19,517 nt of DNA from assembly GCA_043798375.1 (NCBI GenBank), contig JAZDOS010000004.1:1-19517 (forward strand). Reading direction: 5' to 3'. This document shows positions 8,762 to 15,584 of the stretch, one piece after another. Within the stretch, counting starts at the first letter, position 1. Every line of letters starts with the position of its first letter. The notes beneath the pieces are model-generated. The model did not search any database. It was not told the origin of the DNA and worked only from the letters and a program-made list of their open reading frames with translations. The DNA is from JAPLMI01 sp043798375 (GTDB lineage Bacteria; Omnitrophota; Gorgyraeia; 2-01-FULL-45-10). A program made the position numbers and the translations under genes.

Positions 8762-8772
8762 CGAGGTTTTTC

Positions 8773-9507
8773 ATGAACCACACCTACGGCTGGCTGCCGG
8801 ACATACCCGACCGGCGCGACTACTTATATGGCGCGATCCGGCCTGTAATAAGGCTGCCTGATAAGGTTGACCTGCGTGATTTTTGCTCTGCGATAGAGGA
8901 CCAGGAAAATCTCGGCAGCTGTACGGCTCAGGCCCTCGCCGGGAATATCGAATTTCTTGATAATAAAATAGATTCGTTATACACGGACGTGAGCCGACTC
9001 TTTATCTATTACAACGAACGCGCGCTAATCGGCACTGTCGAATATGACTCCGGAGCTTCGCTTAGAGACGGGATAAAGACTCTGAAGAATGACGGCGTAT
9101 GCCGCGAAGAAAATTGGCCTTATGTAATATCGAAATTTGACAAAAAGCCGCCCAAGAAATGCTATGCGGAAGCAAAGCAGCATCTCGTTCAATCCTATCA
9201 CCGCATTCACACATTAGGCGAAATGCTGACCTGCCTCACCGAGGGCTATCCGTTCGTATTCGGTTTTACCGTCTATGAAAGCTTTGAATCGGCCAAAGTT
9301 AAAAAGACGGGTATCGTAAATATGCCCAAAAAAGGCGAGATCACCCTCGGCGGCCATGCCGTTATGGCCATGGGATACGACAGGGATAAGAAGCGCTGCT
9401 TAGTTCGTAATTCCTGGGGCAGGCTCTGGGGCATAGGCGGCTATTTCACCATGCCGTTCGAATACCTCCAGACGCTTGCCGAGGACTTCTGGACGATACG
9501 GAGATAG
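8773..9507 (+). CDS. Papain-like (C1 family) cysteine peptidase
   Basis: A 244-residue protein with the complete papain catalytic set: oxyanion Gln44 six residues before nucleophile Cys50 (QENLGSC), His195 in GGHAVMAMGYD, and Asn213 in VRNSWGRLWG. The papain Q19/C25 spacing is preserved exactly. I see no signal peptide and no long inhibitory propeptide, so it probably stays in the cytoplasm or is activated another way. ATG at 8773 is preferred over the in-frame TTG at 8758 because GAGG at 8763-8766 is correctly spaced. It lies 11 nt after the AbiEii toxin with no promoter that I can see between them, so it may be co-transcribed with the toxin-antitoxin pair. Natural substrate unknown. Confidence 0.88.
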   Translation: MNHTYGWLPDIPDRRDYLYGAIRPVIRLPDKVDLRDFCSAIEDQENLGSCTAQALAGNIEFLDNKIDSLYTDVSRLFIYYNERALIGTVEYDSGASLRDGIKTLKNDGVCREENWPYVISKFDKKPPKKCYAEAKQHLVQSYHRIHTLGEMLTCLTEGYPFVFGFTVYESFESAKVKKTGIVNMPKKGEITLGGHAVMAMGYDRDKKRCLVRNSWGRLWGIGGYFTMPFEYLQTLAEDFWTIRR

Positions 9508-9513
9508 AATAAT

Positions 9514-9555
9514 GTCCGCTCCCGGAGCGGAGCGGAAGAAAAGGGAGCGGAAGAA
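9514..9555. repeat. Palindrome and GGAGCGGAAGAAA direct repeat behind the peptidase
   Basis: CCGCTCC-C-GGAGCGG forms a tight 7-bp palindrome, and the segment GGAGCGGAAGAAA occurs twice in succession just after it. There is no T-tract, so this is not a classic terminator. A similar GGAGCGGAGGA closes the window at 19507-19517. Confidence 0.5.
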
Positions 9556-9560
9556 AGCGC

Positions 9561-9588
9561 TTGACAAAAAAGTAAAATATGGGATAAT
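9561..9588 (+). promoter_or_regulatory. Promoter of the pyr operon
   Basis: Perfect -35 TTGACA (9561-9566), 16 nt, then GATAAT (9583-9588, 5 of 6). The predicted start near 9595 places the PyrR-binding RNA loop close to the 5' end of the transcript, as in known pyr leaders. Confidence 0.75.
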
Positions 9589-9612
9589 TAGTACAGTAAT
9601 AATCAGATTCAA

Positions 9613-9647
9613 CCTTTTAAACCTGGTCCTTGAGAGGCCGGAAAAGG
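9613..9647 (+). promoter_or_regulatory. PyrR-binding RNA loop (anti-antiterminator)
   Basis: In the leader RNA, CCTTTT (9613-9618) pairs with AAAAGG (9642-9647) around a purine-rich bulge and an upper hairpin GGTCC-TTGAGA-GGCC. The TCC...GAGAGG core is the recognition element of PyrR sites in Bacillus and relatives. UMP-bound PyrR would stabilise this loop and allow the downstream terminator to form. Position between promoter, terminator and pyrR itself supports the call. I did not find a long, convincing antiterminator helix by eye; only short TAAAC/GTTTA complementarity to the terminator arm. Confidence 0.8.
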
Positions 9648-9656
9648 AGAGATGGC

Positions 9657-9770
9657 ATGAATATAGAACCCGTTTATCCTGATATTTTGGATAAGCGGGA
9701 TTTTTTGTGTCCGCTGGTTATAACGGTTGGCAGGCACATCCGCCGAAGCACCTTCTCTATTGCTGGTTGA
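9657..9770 (+). CDS. Possible 37-residue leader peptide of the pyr operon
   Basis: An ATG at 9657 follows GGAG at 9646-9649, part of the 3' arm of the PyrR-binding loop. The frame runs across the attenuator terminator and ends at 9768-9770 before pyrR. Nothing in the peptide resembles a known protein. It may be fortuitous, but its ribosome site overlaps the regulatory loop, so translation could affect attenuation. Confidence 0.25.
   Translation: MNIEPVYPDILDKRDFLCPLVITVGRHIRRSTFSIAG
9669..9706 (+). terminator. Intrinsic terminator of the pyr attenuator
   Basis: Arms CCCGTTTATCC (9669-9679) and GGATAAGCGGG (9689-9699) pair over 11 bp with one G-U wobble around a 9-nt loop. A run of six T follows at 9701-9706. 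Being upstream of pyrR and downstream of the PyrR loop, it is best read as a conditional terminator lowering pyr expression when UMP is plentiful. Confidence 0.88.
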
Positions 9771-9804
9771 TTGCGAAGGCGGATAGATTGAGCAAGGTGA
9801 GAAT

Positions 9805-10353
9805 ATGACCATAAAAGAAAAAAACAGGTTATTGGACGGCGCGGCCATAGACAGGACGCTCGAGCGGATCGCGCATGAGATAGTGGAAAGGCTTAAATCC
9901 GTAGAGGATATCGCCATAGTCGGCATAAAGAACCGGGGGGTATATCTGGCCGAAAGGCTCGCCAAAAAGATCGAAGGCCTTTCCGGTAAATCGGTGCCGG
10001 TGGGGGCGCTCGATATAACGCTGTACAGGGACGACCTTACCGAAGTCTCCGATCAACCCGTTGTCCATGCGACCGAAATAAATTTTGGTATCGAAGGCAA
10101 GAAGGTAATCCTGGTGGATGACGTCCTTTATACGGGAAGGACGATAAGGTGCGCGCTCGACGCGCTGATAGACTTCGGCAGGCCCGGCATGATACAGCTT
10201 GCGGTCCTCGTCGACCGCGGCCACAGGGAGCTTCCGATAAGGGCGGATTACGTCGGAAAAAACGTGCCGACTTCGACGAAAGAGATAGTCGAGGTGAGGC
10301 TCGCGGAATCCGACGGTAAAGATGAAGTGGTATTATGCGAGTTAACCTCGTAG
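9805..10353 (+). CDS. pyrR: Bifunctional pyr operon regulator / uracil phosphoribosyltransferase
   Basis: PyrR binds pyr leader RNA in response to UMP and often also converts uracil plus PRPP to UMP. The 182-residue protein has the PRPP-binding motif VILVDDVLYTGRT (101-113), the early VGIKNRGVYLAERLA (39-53) and the PyrR-typical DITLYRDDL (70-78). AAGGTGAG precedes the ATG. It is the first gene of the operon and lies behind the RNA element it should control, an autoregulatory arrangement. Its last codons and stop sit inside a palindrome (10344-10370) that extends toward pyrB. Confidence 0.95.
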   Translation: MTIKEKNRLLDGAAIDRTLERIAHEIVERLKSVEDIAIVGIKNRGVYLAERLAKKIEGLSGKSVPVGALDITLYRDDLTEVSDQPVVHATEINFGIEGKKVILVDDVLYTGRTIRCALDALIDFGRPGMIQLAVLVDRGHRELPIRADYVGKNVPTSTKEIVEVRLAESDGKDEVVLCELTS

Positions 10354-10370
10354 GTTCAACCTGCGAGGTT
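10344..10370. repeat. Near-perfect palindrome at the pyrR-pyrB junction
   Basis: AACCTCGTAGGTT (10344-10356) and AACCTGCGAGGTT (10358-10370) form 13-bp arms with one wobble and a 1-nt centre. The pyrR stop codon TAG lies inside. The outer AACCTCG...CGAGGTT arms recur before pyrK at 13826-13874, so this may be one copy of a small dispersed palindromic element. Confidence 0.7.
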
Positions 10371-10384
10371 GAATAGGTTGCGCT

Positions 10385-11329
10385 ATGGATAAGAAGATAA
10401 CCTGGACGAAAAAGGACCTGCTGGGGTTAGAATACCTTTCGCGCGAGGAGATAGGGCTTATACTCTATACGGCCGCCAGTTTCAAAGAGGTCTCAACCAG
10501 GCAGATTAAAAAAGTCCCCGCCCTGCGCGGCAAGACGGTGGTGAACCTTTTCTATGAACCATCGACAAGGACCCGCACGTCGTTCGAGCTCGCCGCAAAA
10601 AGGCTTTCGGCGGACGTCATAAATATCGAGATAGAAACATCCAGCGTCAAAAAAGGAGAGACGCTGATAGATACCGGCCGGAACATCGAGGCGCTCAAGA
10701 TAGATATAATCGTGGTGCGCCATAACTGTTCGGGCGCGCCGAACATCCTTTCGCGCGCCGTAAAGGCAAGAGTCATAAATGCCGGCGACGGCTGGCATGA
10801 ACATCCGACCCAGGCGCTCCTCGACATGTTTACGCTGAAATCGAAACTCGGACGTATTGAGGGCCTGAATGTGAGCATAATCGGCGACATCGCCCATTCG
10901 CGCGTCGCGCGCTCCAATATCTGGGGGCTTACCAAGCTCGGCGCCAAAGTGACCGTCTGCGCTCCGCAGGTTTTGATACCAGCGGGGATAGAGGATATGG
11001 GCGTCAGGGTCACAAGCGATATTGACGAGGCGCTTGAAGATGCCGACGCGATAAACGTGCTCAGAATGCAATTCGAACGCGACGGCCCGGCGGCTTTTCC
11101 GTCGAAACTGGAATATTTCAAACAGTACGGCATAACCGGCGACAGGCTTAAAAAATGTAAAAAAGATATCGTTGTCATGCACCCGGGCCCTATCAATAGA
11201 GGCGTAGAGATGTCCAGCGAGGTCGCCGACGGAAAAAATTCCGTTATATTGGAACAGGTCACAAACGGCATCGCTGTCAGGATGGCGGCGCTGTATCTGG
11301 TCGCTTACGCGAAAGAGGCGGCAAAGTGA
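10385..11329 (+). CDS. pyrB: Aspartate carbamoyltransferase catalytic subunit
   Basis: Second step of pyrimidine synthesis: carbamoyl phosphate plus L-aspartate gives N-carbamoyl-aspartate. The 314-residue protein has the carbamoyl-phosphate loop FYEPSTRTRTSFE (56-68), HPTQALLDMFT in the hinge region and HPGPINRGVE near the C-terminus. Length is usual. No pyrI regulatory subunit follows, so it probably works as an unregulated trimer and control is by PyrR attenuation. The 31-nt gap behind pyrR is filled mostly by the palindrome. Its TGA overlaps the GTG start of pyrC. Confidence 0.97.
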   Translation: MDKKITWTKKDLLGLEYLSREEIGLILYTAASFKEVSTRQIKKVPALRGKTVVNLFYEPSTRTRTSFELAAKRLSADVINIEIETSSVKKGETLIDTGRNIEALKIDIIVVRHNCSGAPNILSRAVKARVINAGDGWHEHPTQALLDMFTLKSKLGRIEGLNVSIIGDIAHSRVARSNIWGLTKLGAKVTVCAPQVLIPAGIEDMGVRVTSDIDEALEDADAINVLRMQFERDGPAAFPSKLEYFKQYGITGDRLKKCKKDIVVMHPGPINRGVEMSSEVADGKNSVILEQVTNGIAVRMAALYLVAYAKEAAK

Positions 11330-12597
11330 AATATCTAATAAAAGGCGGGCATGTCATAGATCCGGCTAATAAAATCGACGGTGTATGCGATGTCTTGATA
11401 TCCGACGGTAAGATAGAAAAGGTAGGCGAGGATCTCGGCGTAAAAGCGGACGAGACGATCGACGCTAAAGGCAAAATCGTCGCGCCCGGGTTTGTCGATA
11501 TGCATGTCCATCTGAGAGAGCCGGGCAGAGAAGATGAGGAGACGGTATATAGCGGGACGCGCGCCGCCATAAAGGGCGGGTTCACGACGGTCGCCTGCAT
11601 GCCCAACACCGAGCCGCCTACCGACGATCCGGTCGCGGCCAATACCTTAAGGGCCATAATAAAAAAAGACGCTGCCTGTAACGTCGTGATCGTCGGCGCG
11701 ATAACGGAATTGAGGCAAGGCCTGAAATTGGCCGAGTTCCTTCACATGAAGGAGGCGGGCGTTACGGCCTTCTCGGACGACGGGTCGTCGGTGGACGACC
11801 AGGCGCTCCTGGCAGGCGCTCTCTCCGAAGCCGCGGCTCAAGGGCTTGTTATAATAGAGCATTGTGAAGACAGGAAGCTTTCAGCCGGCGGGGTCATGAA
11901 CGCCGGCCTCATGGCGACAAAGATGGGATTGAAAGGCATATCTCGCGCGTCAGAATACGAAAGGGCGCAAAGGAACGTAGACCTGGCCCGCAGGAAACTT
12001 TCCGCCATACACATAGCGCACGTAAGCTGTAAGGAATCGGTCGATCTGATACGAAAAGCGAAGTACTGCGGCATAAAAGTGACGGCGGAGATCGCGCCCC
12101 ACTACTTCACGCTGACCGAGGATTGCTGCGCGACATACGATACCAACACAAAGATGAACCCGCCGCTGCGCTCAAAAGAGGATGTCGAGGCGGTAAAAAA
12201 AGGCCTTGCCGACGGGACGATAGATTGCATTGCGACGGACCACGCCCCCCATACCGACGCGGAAAAAGACGTGGAATTCGATTCCGCGCCGTTCGGGATA
12301 ATAGGCCTCGAGACGGCCCTCGGCCTTGCCGTAACCGAGCTGATCGATAAAAAAGCCTTATCCTGGAGCGAGCTTATAATTAAGATGTCGGTAAATCCTG
12401 CGGGGATATTGGGGATAGGAAAAGGCGTTTTGTCGGCCGGAAGCCCCGCCGATATCGTCATAATCGATCCGGACAAGGAATATATTTATAAAAAAGATTC
12501 TATCGAATCCAAATCTAAAAATTCGCCGTTCATAGACTGGAAGCTGAAGGCGAAGGTCACGCACGTCTTTGTGGGCGGGAAACAATGCCTTTTATAG
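11326..12597 (+). CDS. pyrC: Dihydroorotase (class I)
   Basis: Cyclises N-carbamoyl-aspartate to dihydroorotate. The 423-residue amidohydrolase has the zinc-binding HxH at His60 and His62 (DMHVHLREPGRE), HCED and APHYFTLT in the middle, and the TDHAPH motif that carries the catalytic Asp. The long form with LREPG is class I, as in Gram-positives and Thermus. GTG at 11326 overlaps the pyrB stop, and AGAGG lies upstream, so coupling is likely. The 3' end overlaps the next gene by 13 nt. Confidence 0.96.
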   Translation: MKYLIKGGHVIDPANKIDGVCDVLISDGKIEKVGEDLGVKADETIDAKGKIVAPGFVDMHVHLREPGREDEETVYSGTRAAIKGGFTTVACMPNTEPPTDDPVAANTLRAIIKKDAACNVVIVGAITELRQGLKLAEFLHMKEAGVTAFSDDGSSVDDQALLAGALSEAAAQGLVIIEHCEDRKLSAGGVMNAGLMATKMGLKGISRASEYERAQRNVDLARRKLSAIHIAHVSCKESVDLIRKAKYCGIKVTAEIAPHYFTLTEDCCATYDTNTKMNPPLRSKEDVEAVKKGLADGTIDCIATDHAPHTDAEKDVEFDSAPFGIIGLETALGLAVTELIDKKALSWSELIIKMSVNPAGILGIGKGVLSAGSPADIVIIDPDKEYIYKKDSIESKSKNSPFIDWKLKAKVTHVFVGGKQCLL

Positions 12598-13817
12598 CCG
12601 ATTTCCACATTCATTCTAAATACTCGCGCGCGACATCGAAAAATATGGATCTGGAAAATCTTACGAAGTGGGCGAAGATAAAAGGTATTTCGATGATGGG
12701 CACCGGCGATTTTACCCACCCGGTATGGCTTTCGGAGTTGAAAAGTAAATTAGAACCCGCCGGCCGCGGCCTCCATGTTTATAACGGAATATATTTCGTG
12801 CTTACGGCCGAAGTTTCGAATATATACTTCAAGGCCGGAAGGACGAGAAAAGTCCACAATATCATATTTGCGCCGGACATGAAAGCCGTCGACGAGATAA
12901 ATTCCGCCCTCTCGGAATACGGCGGCCTTTCGAGCGACGGCCGGCCGATCCTGAGGCTCGAATGCGATAAGATGGTTCGGGATCTCATCCGGATAGATCC
13001 GGCCGTATTTTTCGTCCCGGCCCACGCCTGGACGCCGCATTTCAGCGTATTCGGGTCGAACTCAGGCTTCGACTCACCCGAAGAGTGTTTCGAGGCCCAG
13101 ACGCCGGAGATATTTTCGATCGAGACAGGGTTGTCTTCAGACCCCAAAATGAACTGGAGATGGTCAAAGACGGACAGGTTCTGCCTCATGTCGAATTCGG
13201 ACGCGCATTCTCCGTCGAAAATAGGGCGGGAGGCGAATGTCTTTAAGGATAAGATCGATTATAAAGAGCTCATGGAGATATTGAAGACAAAAGATAAAAC
13301 CAGGTTCCTGTATACCGTAGAATTTTTCCCGGAGGAAGGCAAGTACCACTGGGACGGCCACCGGGCCTGCTCGAGCTGCCTTCCGCCGAAAGAAGCGGTA
13401 ACATTAAATAATATTTGTCCGGTATGCGGCAAAAAAATTACAATAGGCGTCATGCACCGGGTGGAAGGCCTTGCCGACAGGCCGGAAGGCTATATTGATG
13501 AATCGAGCCCGTCTTTCAAAAGCGTTGTGCCGCTCGCGGAAATAATAGGCGCCGCGCTTAAGGCGAGCCCCGATTCGGTGAAAGTGGAAAAAGAGTATTT
13601 CCAGCTCATAAAGAATTTCGGGACGGAATTCAATATACTTGTGGGTATGGATGAGGCCGGGTTAAAGGCGAACCTGCCGGAGAGAATCGCGAAAGGCGTC
13701 ATCAACGTCCGTAAGGGCAGCGTCCGGATAAGCCCGGGATACGACGGCGAATACGGCAAGGTGAAGGTTTTTAAGGAGGGCGAGGAATCGCCGGAGAAGC
13801 AGTTGAGCTTCTTGTAA
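12585..13817 (+). CDS. PHP-domain phosphoesterase-like protein with zinc ribbon (COG1379 / TIGR00375 type)
   Basis: A 410-residue protein of the PHP superfamily, putative metal-dependent phosphoesterase. Metal-ligand motifs are DFHIHSKYS (His8, His10), GTGDFTHP, VPAHAWTPHF and SNSDAHSPSKIGREANVF. A C-x2-C...C-x2-C zinc ribbon (CSSC near 262, CPVC near 278) follows, then a C-terminal region with NILVGMDE and GSVRISPGYDGEYGK. The family is conserved but its substrate is not established; in some bacteria a related segment is linked to UvrD-like helicases, hinting at nucleic-acid work. It begins inside the end of pyrC, so it is translated with the pyr enzymes although it catalyses no known pyrimidine step. 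Confidence 0.85.
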   Translation: MPFIADFHIHSKYSRATSKNMDLENLTKWAKIKGISMMGTGDFTHPVWLSELKSKLEPAGRGLHVYNGIYFVLTAEVSNIYFKAGRTRKVHNIIFAPDMKAVDEINSALSEYGGLSSDGRPILRLECDKMVRDLIRIDPAVFFVPAHAWTPHFSVFGSNSGFDSPEECFEAQTPEIFSIETGLSSDPKMNWRWSKTDRFCLMSNSDAHSPSKIGREANVFKDKIDYKELMEILKTKDKTRFLYTVEFFPEEGKYHWDGHRACSSCLPPKEAVTLNNICPVCGKKITIGVMHRVEGLADRPEGYIDESSPSFKSVVPLAEIIGAALKASPDSVKVEKEYFQLIKNFGTEFNILVGMDEAGLKANLPERIAKGVINVRKGSVRISPGYDGEYGKVKVFKEGEESPEKQLSFL

Positions 13818-13825
13818 ACCGAAAT

Positions 13826-13883
13826 AACCTCGAAGGCTGCCTGTCAGTTTGCCGCGAAGGCAACCTCCGAGGTTGGCAGGCAG
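13826..13883. repeat. Interlocked palindromic element in front of pyrK
   Basis: Three inverted pairs are packed into 58 bp: AACCTCG (13826-13832) with CGAGGTT (13868-13874), CTGCCTG (13837-13843) with CAGGCAG (13877-13883), and TTGCC-gcgaa-GGCAA (13849-13863). The first two pairs cross, so the RNA could only form both as a pseudoknot. The element ends 1 nt before the pyrK ATG and supplies the only AGG near it. Confidence 0.65.
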
Positions 13884-13884
13884 T

Positions 13885-14658
13885 ATGAAACAGCTTAAAT
13901 GCAGAATATTAGAGAATAAGAAAATAGCGCAAGGTTTTTATAAGATGCGCGTAGAATCGCCTTATCTTGCGAAAAACTCAAAACCCGGCCAGTTTATCGA
14001 AGTTCAATGTTCCGATGATACCGAACCGCTCCTTCGCCGGCCGCTCGGCGTCCACAGGATATCGAAGGGCGGGATCGATTTGCTCTACGAAGTCGTAGGA
14101 ATTGGCACCGCGCTGCTTTCGAAAAAAAAGGCCGGCGAGAAGATCGATCTGATCGGGCCGCTGGGTAACGGGTTCGATATCGCCGCTTCGGTCGGGGCGG
14201 CCATACTTGTTGCGGGCGGCGCCGGTATCGCGCCGATCATGGCATTGGCGGAAAAGTTATCGCGTACAGGGCGTAAAGTCAGCGTCGTGATGGGCGCGAA
14301 GAAAAAATCCCATCTTCTATGCGAAGGCGAGCTCAAGGCGCTTGGCTGCACAGTCAAGATAGCGACAGAGGACGGTTCGAAAGGATACAGGGGCCTCGTA
14401 ACGGACCTGTTGCGGGATATGCCGGCCGCGAGTTGCGCGCCGCGGGCGGCGATATATTCTTGCGGCCCGGCCGGAATGCTGAAAACCGTATCGAAAATAG
14501 CCAGGGAAAAACGGATACCATGCCAGGTTTCGCTCGAAGAACATATGGCCTGCGGCGTCGGCGTCTGTTTAGGTTGTCCGGTTAAGGTTAAAGGCGGAGA
14601 ATACAAAATGGTCTGTAAAGACGGCCCGGTATTTAACGCGGAGGAGATAGCGTGGTAG
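13885..14658 (+). CDS. pyrK: Dihydroorotate dehydrogenase B, electron-transfer subunit
   Basis: PyrK carries FAD and a [2Fe-2S] cluster and passes electrons from PyrD to NAD+. The 257-residue protein shows the FAD-domain RRPLGVH (51-57), the NAD-domain GGAGIAPIMALAEKL, the SCGPAGML motif and four cluster cysteines Cys223, Cys228, Cys231 and Cys244 in the family spacing C-x4-C-x2-C-x12-C. I start at 13885 (MKQLKC); the longer open frame from 13849 adds a proline- and arginine-rich tail translated from the palindromic element and is unlikely. Its 3' end overlaps pyrD by 7 nt. Confidence 0.94.
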   Translation: MKQLKCRILENKKIAQGFYKMRVESPYLAKNSKPGQFIEVQCSDDTEPLLRRPLGVHRISKGGIDLLYEVVGIGTALLSKKKAGEKIDLIGPLGNGFDIAASVGAAILVAGGAGIAPIMALAEKLSRTGRKVSVVMGAKKKSHLLCEGELKALGCTVKIATEDGSKGYRGLVTDLLRDMPAASCAPRAAIYSCGPAGMLKTVSKIAREKRIPCQVSLEEHMACGVGVCLGCPVKVKGGEYKMVCKDGPVFNAEEIAW

Positions 14659-15584
14659 ACTTATCCGTTAAAATCGGCAAACTTAAACTCAAGAACCCGG
14701 TTATCGCGGCGTCGGGGACTTTCGGTATGGAATATCGGAAGCTTATCAATGTGGGCTTATTGGGCGCCGTCGTTACGAAAACGATAACACTGAAGGCCCG
14801 CGCGGGTAACCCGCCGCCCAGGATTGCGGAGACCGCGTCCGGCATGTTAAATTCAATAGGGTTAGAAAATAAAGGGCTGGCCGATTTTATTAAAAACAAA
14901 ATACCGCTTTTTCCAGCGAATAAAACAGCCTTGATAGTAAGCATAGCCGGTGACAGCGAAGATGAATTCACAAGGCTGGCCGATGGCCTGAATAAAATAA
15001 AAAAAGTCGGCGCGATAGAGCTTAACCTCTCATGTCCGAATATAAAAAGGGTACAGGGTACAGGGTACAGGGTACAGGACGCGCATATGATAGCGCAGGA
15101 TAAAGACGCCACCTATAAAATTGTCAAAGCAGTTAGAAAATCAACGGCTTTAACGCTGATAGTGAAGCTATCTCCTAACGTGACCGATATAACAAAAATA
15201 GCGGCGGCGGCCGAATCGGCCGGCGCGGATTCGATATCACTTGTCAATACATTCCTGGGGATGGCCGTCGACATCGATACGAAAAGACCGAAACTCGGGA
15301 ATGTCACCGGCGGTTTAAGCGGCCCCGCGATCAAACCGCTGGCGCTCAAGTTTGTGCGGGATGTTTATAAGCGCGTTAAAATTCCCGTGATAGGGATAGG
15401 CGGCATCATGGACTATGAAGATGCGATAGAATTTATGCTCTGCGGAGCGGCGGCCGTCCAGATAGGAACGGCTAATTTTGTAAATCCGGATACGTCTATC
15501 GGGATTGTTAAAGGTATAAAGGCATATTTAGTGAAAAATGGGCTAAAGAGCGTAACGGATATCATAGGAAAACTGAAAATATGA
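14652..15584 (+). CDS. pyrD: Dihydroorotate dehydrogenase B, catalytic subunit (class 1B)
   Basis: FMN enzyme oxidising dihydroorotate to orotate; presence of pyrK next door marks it as NAD-linked class 1B. The 310-residue protein has ASGTFGME near the N-terminus, NSIGLENKG, the catalytic-loop LNLSCPN with Cys128 as the expected base, and the FMN-phosphate region IGIGGIMDYEDAIEFMLCGA. GTG at 14652 follows GAGGAG and overlaps the pyrK end. Residues 133-143 (RVQGTGYRVQD) come from a GGGTACA tandem repeat and replace or extend the usual residues after SCPN, right in the mobile active-site loop. Frame is kept, so the enzyme is probably made, but activity cannot be judged by sequence alone. Confidence 0.94.
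   Translation: MVDLSVKIGKLKLKNPVIAASGTFGMEYRKLINVGLLGAVVTKTITLKARAGNPPPRIAETASGMLNSIGLENKGLADFIKNKIPLFPANKTALIVSIAGDSEDEFTRLADGLNKIKKVGAIELNLSCPNIKRVQGTGYRVQDAHMIAQDKDATYKIVKAVRKSTALTLIVKLSPNVTDITKIAAAAESAGADSISLVNTFLGMAVDIDTKRPKLGNVTGGLSGPAIKPLALKFVRDVYKRVKIPVIGIGGIMDYEDAIEFMLCGAAAVQIGTANFVNPDTSIGIVKGIKAYLVKNGLKSVTDIIGKLKI
15049..15078. repeat. GGGTACA tandem repeat (four copies plus GG) inside pyrD
   Basis: Four exact head-to-tail copies of the 7-mer GGGTACA span 15049-15076, followed by GG. Because 7 is not a multiple of 3, the protein sees a 7-residue period (RVQGTGY RVQ). The same heptamer ladder is, to my knowledge, seen dispersed in many environmental bacterial genomes, so this could be an insertion or a slippage product. 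Confidence 0.95.

Noticed and set aside
8758..8772. TTG start for the peptidase
   Set aside because: It overlaps the toxin stop and lacks a ribosome site, whereas GAGG is well placed for ATG 8773.
9514..9528. Intrinsic terminator behind the peptidase
   Set aside because: The palindrome has a 1-nt centre and is followed by purines, not a T-tract.
10493..11271. Long minus-strand open frames opposite pyrB
   Set aside because: They are antisense shadows of a well-defined gene and show no domain motifs.
13849..13884. Longer PyrK start with a proline- and arginine-rich head
   Set aside because: The head is translated palindromic repeat and is absent from the family pattern, which begins near MKQLKC.
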